From Sabethes cyaneus (lineage: Eukaryota; Arthropoda; Insecta; Diptera; Culicidae), in contig NC_071355.1 of the NCBI RefSeq assembly GCF_943734655.1, forward strand, positions 32,245,964 through 32,309,963: a stretch of 64,000 bases of DNA, given 5' to 3'. Each line of letters opens with the position of its first letter. The stretch's first letter is position 1. Below are positions 58,830 through 64,000 of the stretch, in pieces. A model generated the notes under the pieces. That model made no database searches and had not been told where the DNA came from. It saw only the letters and a list, made by a program, of their open reading frames with translations. Position numbers and translations under genes: made by a program.

Positions 58830-59520
58830 ACGACACAGGGAAAACAAAGCGAGAAAATACGAGAGCGACATAATGGAGAAACGAAAGCAGGAAGAAAATA
58901 AGAAAACCGGGGAAGAAATTAAAGTAAAATGGGCAGTAAAACATGCAAAACAACATAAGATGAAGAACGGAACAGACGAATAAAAAACATAAATGCCGAA
59001 CAAAAGTAACGTCAAACGTCAAATGGGTAGAAAATCAAAAAAATGGGACAGGAAAAGGAGAGAAAAGGAACAGAGAAAGAGGATACAGAGGGCAGAAAAA
59101 GAGACAAGCCACGAAATGGAATATGGAACAGAAAACAAGGAAAAACAAAAAAAAAAAAGATGAATAACGAAAAAAACAAGATGAAGGAAACGTGAAGGAG
59201 AAATTTGGAACAAAATCGGGAAAATGGAATTTACAAAGAAAAAATGAATAACAGGAAAAATCGATTAAAGAAAAAAGTAAAACGGAATAAAAAAAGACGA
59301 AAAACGGGCGATTAAATAAAACTGGAAAAAAAGCTAGATAAAAACAGAACAGGAAAACGAGAGAAAAAGAGGAAAAATTGAAAGAAAATGCGAGCCATGA
59401 AAATGCAACCGAAAAAAACCGTGAGAATTCAACAGAAAGGGAGAAAAAACAGAACATAAAATTGAAAACAGGACTGAAAAAGCAGAAAAATAGAACAAAC
59501 AGGAGGTAAAACGTGCGGGA
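58830..59520. repeat. Purine-rich low-complexity tract
   Basis: For about 690 bases the plus strand is almost entirely A and G, rich in GAAAA, GGAAAA and AAACGG words. The minus-strand open frames (58,705-59,022, 59,035-59,457) made of S, F and L are consequences of this composition. Confidence 0.75.
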
Positions 59521-62500
59521 GAATATAAGGAAATATGTGAATTATATTTTCAGGCGAAACTTCTTGTCTAATTTCGTTTCCATGTCCATGCCCAGTTTGA
59601 ACTAATATTTCATGTTTAAATTAATACGAATTCAAGTCTGATTTGACGTGTAATGTCAAGTTCAATTTATATGTTCGATCTTAGTCTCCAATTACAAGTC
59701 TGATTTAATTCCAATTTTAGGTTTAATTTTAAGTCAAATTTAATATCTGTTGTAAATTTAAAGTGTTGAATACAACCCTAAATATAATATTCTCGAAAAG
59801 CCTAAATAACTAAACGCTGCTTTGTACAACAATCTGTTTCTATAAATGAAATCAGCACATTCAATTGAGATTAATACGAAGAAACCAACTGATTTTGCTT
59901 CGAAAATCCCAATTTTTAATAGTTTTTTATGACCAACACTGACCCTCGAAAAACGGCCGTTTTGGTTGGTGAAATTAAACAAAGTGGCTTATTTGTTTCA
60001 GTAAAAATGTATTAAATTGTGTACAATGTTGAAAACTATATTTTTAAGTGGATGCTGACCGGAAAAGTTCATTTTGTATATTCAATACGAAAAACTAATT
60101 TCAACATTGTATGAAGTATTCCTGAAAAATAAAACAAGAATAAAGGGCATCATTGTATTTAAAGGCATCCGACCGTGAAAGAGCCGATGTAATCCAACTA
60201 CCAATCAAACTTTAGATTATGGCTGTCAATTTCCCGCAAGAAATTGATCACCGCATCGGTTATCCTGCATCAATTAGAATCCTTCTTGATCCTTCACGGT
60301 AATCCTATGGTGTATGGTGTGGCTTCCGGTGATTGGACTGTCCGGCAATTTTCGACCCATTCCAATATCGCACGTAGGTACCTAAATACGGATGGTGTCT
60401 CGTGCGACCGGGTCTTTACATGCAGGATGAAACCAAATGGTAGCACAATAATGGTGGCAGTAGTGTTGTAATAAATCCACACCGAACTGATGACCGCAAT
60501 CAATATTTGGAGCTGGTGAGCTGGTGGCGGAGCACGTCATCATCATTAAGACCCGGTGCTCGATGCGTGCCATATTGGACCGTGTTCTGTCGTGATCTTC
60601 ACCGTCGTCAATCGTCGTTTGGTTGGAATGGGTAAACTTAAGTGGCACGAGATGGCCAGAAAAGTTTTGCTACGCTACGGAAAAAGTAATGTTCTTTTTT
60701 TGTGTGCTTCATGTGCAGAAGGAGATAGGACCTCTCAACGGGAGCAACTTCCCAACAAGAGCAACTGTGCGGTCGAACAACAGATGGTTGAACATTATTA
60801 AAAGTATGTAGATGATGTACAAGAATAATAGTTATACTTTAGAAAACAATTTACTGATGCTCTGGAGTAGGAATGAAAACCAGGGTGGCCGCTTTCCGAC
60901 AATGTATCGACAAAAACACAGACGAAATTACCATCGATCTGGTTACCCTATCGCCGAAGAGTCCTATTATCCGGTGTGGAACATAGCATCACAGCCTAGC
61001 ATGAAAAAAACAACGACGCTTGTTTCAAGTAAAGTTGTTGCTGATACTTTTGTTGTCGTCTTTTTGCGCTAGTTATGCGAAGTCAGTCAAGGCCCAAAAC
61101 GGTTCAATTTTTCCTAATTTAGTACCGACGCGAAGCCAAGCTACCGGTCGGATGGTGGTGTTGTTAATGATGATGAAACGCGGTGAGGATGCTGCACAGA
61201 TGCCAATCAGCGTAAATGAACATGACCGGGAAGGAAAAAAAATTAGACGAAATGTCTCGGACCGTGTTTTGTCGATTTGCCAATGACCGCTAGACGGCTT
61301 CGTGAGAAACCTGCGACGACGACGACTGTGATGATGATGACGATGACGACGACGACAACGAGAGACCTCTTAGAGGCTGGCGGGCAGTCAAGGAGGGGCG
61401 AAATGGCGACCGGAGCGTGCTCTTTTCGACACTTTTTATTTCTCTCGAACGTACCTGTAGAGCATAAATAGATGGAGAAATTGAAGAGCCTCAGCATGAA
61501 AACAAATGTGCCTAATGAGATGAGACGCGTTTGCACTTAGCTAATGTTGTTACTGGTCGGTCGCAGTCTGCCTTTCGGACAAACTCGTGAACTAATTCGT
61601 TCGAAGGCTTAACGGTACCGCTTAAGTGATGTGTTTCAAGTTTGGGAAATTTGTACCGCAAATTCATGTCAGCTTGTACAATACTCTCTAACGATTGTAG
61701 TTTTTTTTTCGCGTTCGTTTCACACTCGGACAGGTCAATCGATTGTCATTGCCCGGGAAAGCTTGAATGCCTTTTATGGACGACTTTAAATGGACTGTCT
61801 GTTTTGACTCGGCAGCCCCCCAGCAGCGTCATCTGTTTGAGAGCAGTTGTTTCTCGAGTTACTTTACTACACTTGAGTTTTAGTTCAATGCCATCGATTG
61901 CTTCGAAAGATACCTTTCGAGATAAGTGCTCAAATTCTAAACATTCCAATCATTTTCTCCCGAGTTCCCGTATGGTAAATTAGAAGCACGAAAGACCGCC
62001 CAAAAACCTAGACGGTAAATAAATAGTAAAACTTCCAGTATCGCACCCACCCATCCGCTGGCTGAAGAACATAATTATTTGTTTCAATCGAAGTTCTAAT
62101 CCGCGGTTGGACCGACCGACGATCCCGTAACGGCCCAACCCGATGACCGGAGGGTGAAGAGGGCCGCTTGGCAATGGGCATTTAGCAATCCATCATCATT
62201 ATTACCACCACCACCACCACCGTCGTCGTTTGTGTTGATTGCTCCGGCGCGGTGCTGCAATAGATGCGCGTTCAATCGGAAAAATGGCCCAAAAATGCCC
62301 ATTCGCGGCAGCAATCAATCCAGGAAGAAGGGCCACTGAGCGAGCCACTTTGCGCAGTCTACCCTCTTCGGTCGGAAGTGGGGGGGGGAGATAGCAATAG
62401 CAAGTTGGAGCAAGATTCTGCCGAGCGAAACCGCACAGAGCATTTTCCGCGTCAACGGGCGGTCGATCAAGCGTAGCGCAGAAGCGGACATCGCAATGCC

Positions 62501-62800
62501 GTCGCTCCCCTACGCACCACCACCGGTGAGGTTTGATTTCTTTGGAAAGCTGTGAAATTTGCCGGAAACGTTAGAGGTTGCAATTTAAATGTCCATCTAT
62601 CGTGTGCCCGTAAATCGCATGACAGATAATTGAAGTCGTAATGAGTTTATGCTGAACGTGTTTTTGCAAGTTCAACAACTGTTAGAAGCCAATACGGGGA
62701 TATCTCGATACAAAACGATTTTTTTCGGTTGTTATAAATTTATTTAATTAGTAACAACCGTTGTTAGAAAAGTTGTTAACAACTTAACATGATCTGTTAT
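59521..62800. other. AT-rich then GC-richer low-copy DNA, no recognised gene
   Basis: 59,560-59,760 contains imperfect words like AATTTTAGGTTTAATTTTAA, similar to the reverse strand of 35.1 kb. From 60,200 to 62,560 composition is balanced, with trinucleotide runs (GACGAC near 61,315-61,360, CCACCA near 62,205-62,220) and a G run at 62,382. Overlapping open frames of 60-113 codons show no domain. Could be host intron or untranslated DNA. Confidence 0.4.
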
Positions 62801-62819
62801 AATGCTGTAAGGTCCTCTT

Positions 62820-63060
62820 GATCGGAAAGCTTTTGAAATAAGAAGTTTCTAAGTTGACTATTTTCTGACACAAGACAATCCTGACAATCCTTATTACCGA
62901 TTTTCACTGTTACCCGACGATCAACGAGGTACGAACGTAACCAACTGATAGTTCTACCGCAAAAGCCTAACTTTCCAATTTAACTAAGGCAATTGTGTGG
63001 CTGATGCTATCGAAGGCTACTGTCGGCTCGAAATAAATTGCAAAGTTCAGAACGCATTCG
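62820..63060 (-). mobile_element. Small non-LTR RT relic
   Basis: Minus-strand reading gives FEPTVAFDSISHTIALVKLE, which resembles RT motif A (YLDLSKAFDSI), followed by VGYVRTSLI and KSVIRIVRIV debris. The motif D is replaced by E. Too short and decayed to assign. Confidence 0.45.
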
Positions 63061-63167
63061 TTTTGCTAGGCAATTGGAGGTATGATTGGGCGAAGTACTG
63101 GTTGTATTATGCATAGCGTTCGTATTCCTTGACTAAATGGATGGCATGAAATTGATTCCACGGTACA

Positions 63168-63860
63168 CAAGTAACAATTTTAAGTTTTATAACGTTTCTC
63201 TTAGTGGTTTTCATCAATGTTGCGAATCGAGAGAGAAGTCAACCATGCAGACACACGCGCGAAAGAGTATGAGAAGCATAGCATTCAACGTCACACATGC
63301 AGGCCTGAAAGACACAGCCGCCGGTGCTGTGTGCAGACATTCTGCTACCCAAACACTCGCGCACGCACATGCTCACATCGTATAGCTGCGTAGCTTATAC
63401 TGGAGTCAAAAAACCCGTGAGGAATCAGTTTCCCGAGAGGCTGGTGGTGCACTGGGATACAAATTTTACTCTACTTTTTCTTCTTCTTTTTCATTTTCGC
63501 CCTCGATTCTACTCACGGGTGAAAGTACGAGCCGTAGCAAGTAATCGGTATCAGCAGGTCGATGAGCGACGACTGTAGCTGTTAAATAGCTAAACACACA
63601 CTCGCAAAGACTCGTTGCAGTGCATGAAGAAATAAGAACGGGAGTTTTAAAGAATACTTATGCCGGCCTGTTCATAAGAATGAGTACACGTGTGTGGGAA
63701 AATTAAACCACACGAGTGTGGGTTTCGCAACACAGGTTTTCATGACCAATTTCATGAAACTGAGGATAAAACTATGAACTTCACCAGAACTTTCTGATGA
63801 CCTCAATAAAACTACCTTCCGACCAGGTGGGTGCAAAACGGGTTTTATAGTTTTCTCACG
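63168..63860. mobile_element. CCCAAG-type MITE copy split by a hAT-type insertion
   Basis: Left piece (63,168-63,214) starts ACAAGTAACAATTTTAAG; right piece (63,744 onward) continues GACCAATTTCATGAAACT. Joined, they parallel 1,926-2,070. The right boundary is not determined. Confidence 0.65.
63215..63735. mobile_element. 521-bp hAT-type MITE
   Basis: Ends CAATGTTGCGAA and, on the minus strand, CTGTGTTGCGAA. The perfect 8-bp duplication GTTTTCAT lies at 63,207-63,214 and 63,736-63,743. The frame at 63,137-63,385 crosses the boundary and is not a gene. Confidence 0.8.
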
Positions 63861-64000
63861 CTCTGCCTCTGTTTATGCTTTTCATTACTTGACAATCACC
63901 ACCATAATTTAGTGAAACTTTTCACTACAGAGATATAAAGCAGACAGCTTGCTCTGGTAAAAAGCCAAATCAATCGACCAGTTTTGTTAACTTCAAATTA

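Noticed and set aside
58705..59457. Long minus-strand frames rich in F, S and L
   Set aside because: They lie opposite a purine-rich low-complexity tract, and their residues mirror the base composition.

Overview
The window looks like nuclear DNA of an insect, most probably a mosquito of the culicine type. This is inferred from a very high load of non-LTR retrotransposons of the RTE clade with tetranucleotide (TAAG)n tails, decayed Tc1/mariner and ITmD37D-like transposons, many short inverted-repeat elements, short introns and an AT-rich background. I see no bacterial gene structure, no rRNA, no convincing tRNA and no CRISPR array. Only one host protein gene can be supported, a small cysteine-rich gene on the minus strand at 8,484-9,584.

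Layout. 1-2.5 kb: AT-rich DNA with a 966-bp inverted-repeat element. 2.5-7.4 kb: minus-strand RTE material cut by a hAT-like transposon that itself carries a piece of an RTE reverse transcriptase (RT). 7.4-10.8 kb: a more GC-rich island with the cysteine-rich gene. 10.8-14.5 kb: a 1.06-kb repeat with internal tandem units, a MITE, and a fold-back element with 15-bp arrays. 14.5-15.7 kb: a broken Jockey-like element. 15.7-22 kb: AT-rich repeats, then a GC-rich island without a recognisable gene. 22-29 kb: nested RTE copies on both strands. 30-34.2 kb: three truncated Jockey/CR1-like elements. 34.2-45 kb: noncoding DNA, a second GC-rich island, two neighbouring inverted-repeat elements, the inverted partner of the 1.06-kb repeat, and an RTE 5-prime fragment. 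44.9-46.9 kb: a deleted Tc1/mariner element followed by about 750 bp of a pentanucleotide satellite. 47-52 kb: noncoding. 52.2-56 kb: a decayed ITmD37D-like transposase, then RTE fragments holding a second copy of the hAT-like composite. 56-59.5 kb: a triplicated-unit repeat, a 744-bp fold-back and a purine-rich tract. 59.5-64 kb: a third GC-rich island, a small RT relic and another hAT-like MITE.

The strongest new observation is the composite hAT-like transposon. It occurs twice, at 5,330-6,706 (plus) and 53,656-55,367 (minus). Each copy is flanked by its own perfect 8-bp target duplication (ACGTACGA and ATGGGCAT), and both contain the same internal RTE-derived RT segment. The RT fragment was therefore captured by, and moved with, a DNA transposon. 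Both copies sit inside unrelated RTE elements and have each been hit by a later MITE, so the order of insertion can be read.

No element here appears able to move by itself: every RT or transposase reading frame is truncated, frameshifted or internally deleted. The longest open RT frame (24,157-25,134, minus) keeps its FADD motif but lacks the 5-prime half. Many long open frames are artefacts, notably the 341-codon frame inside the satellite and the serine/phenylalanine-rich frames on the strand opposite the purine-rich tract.
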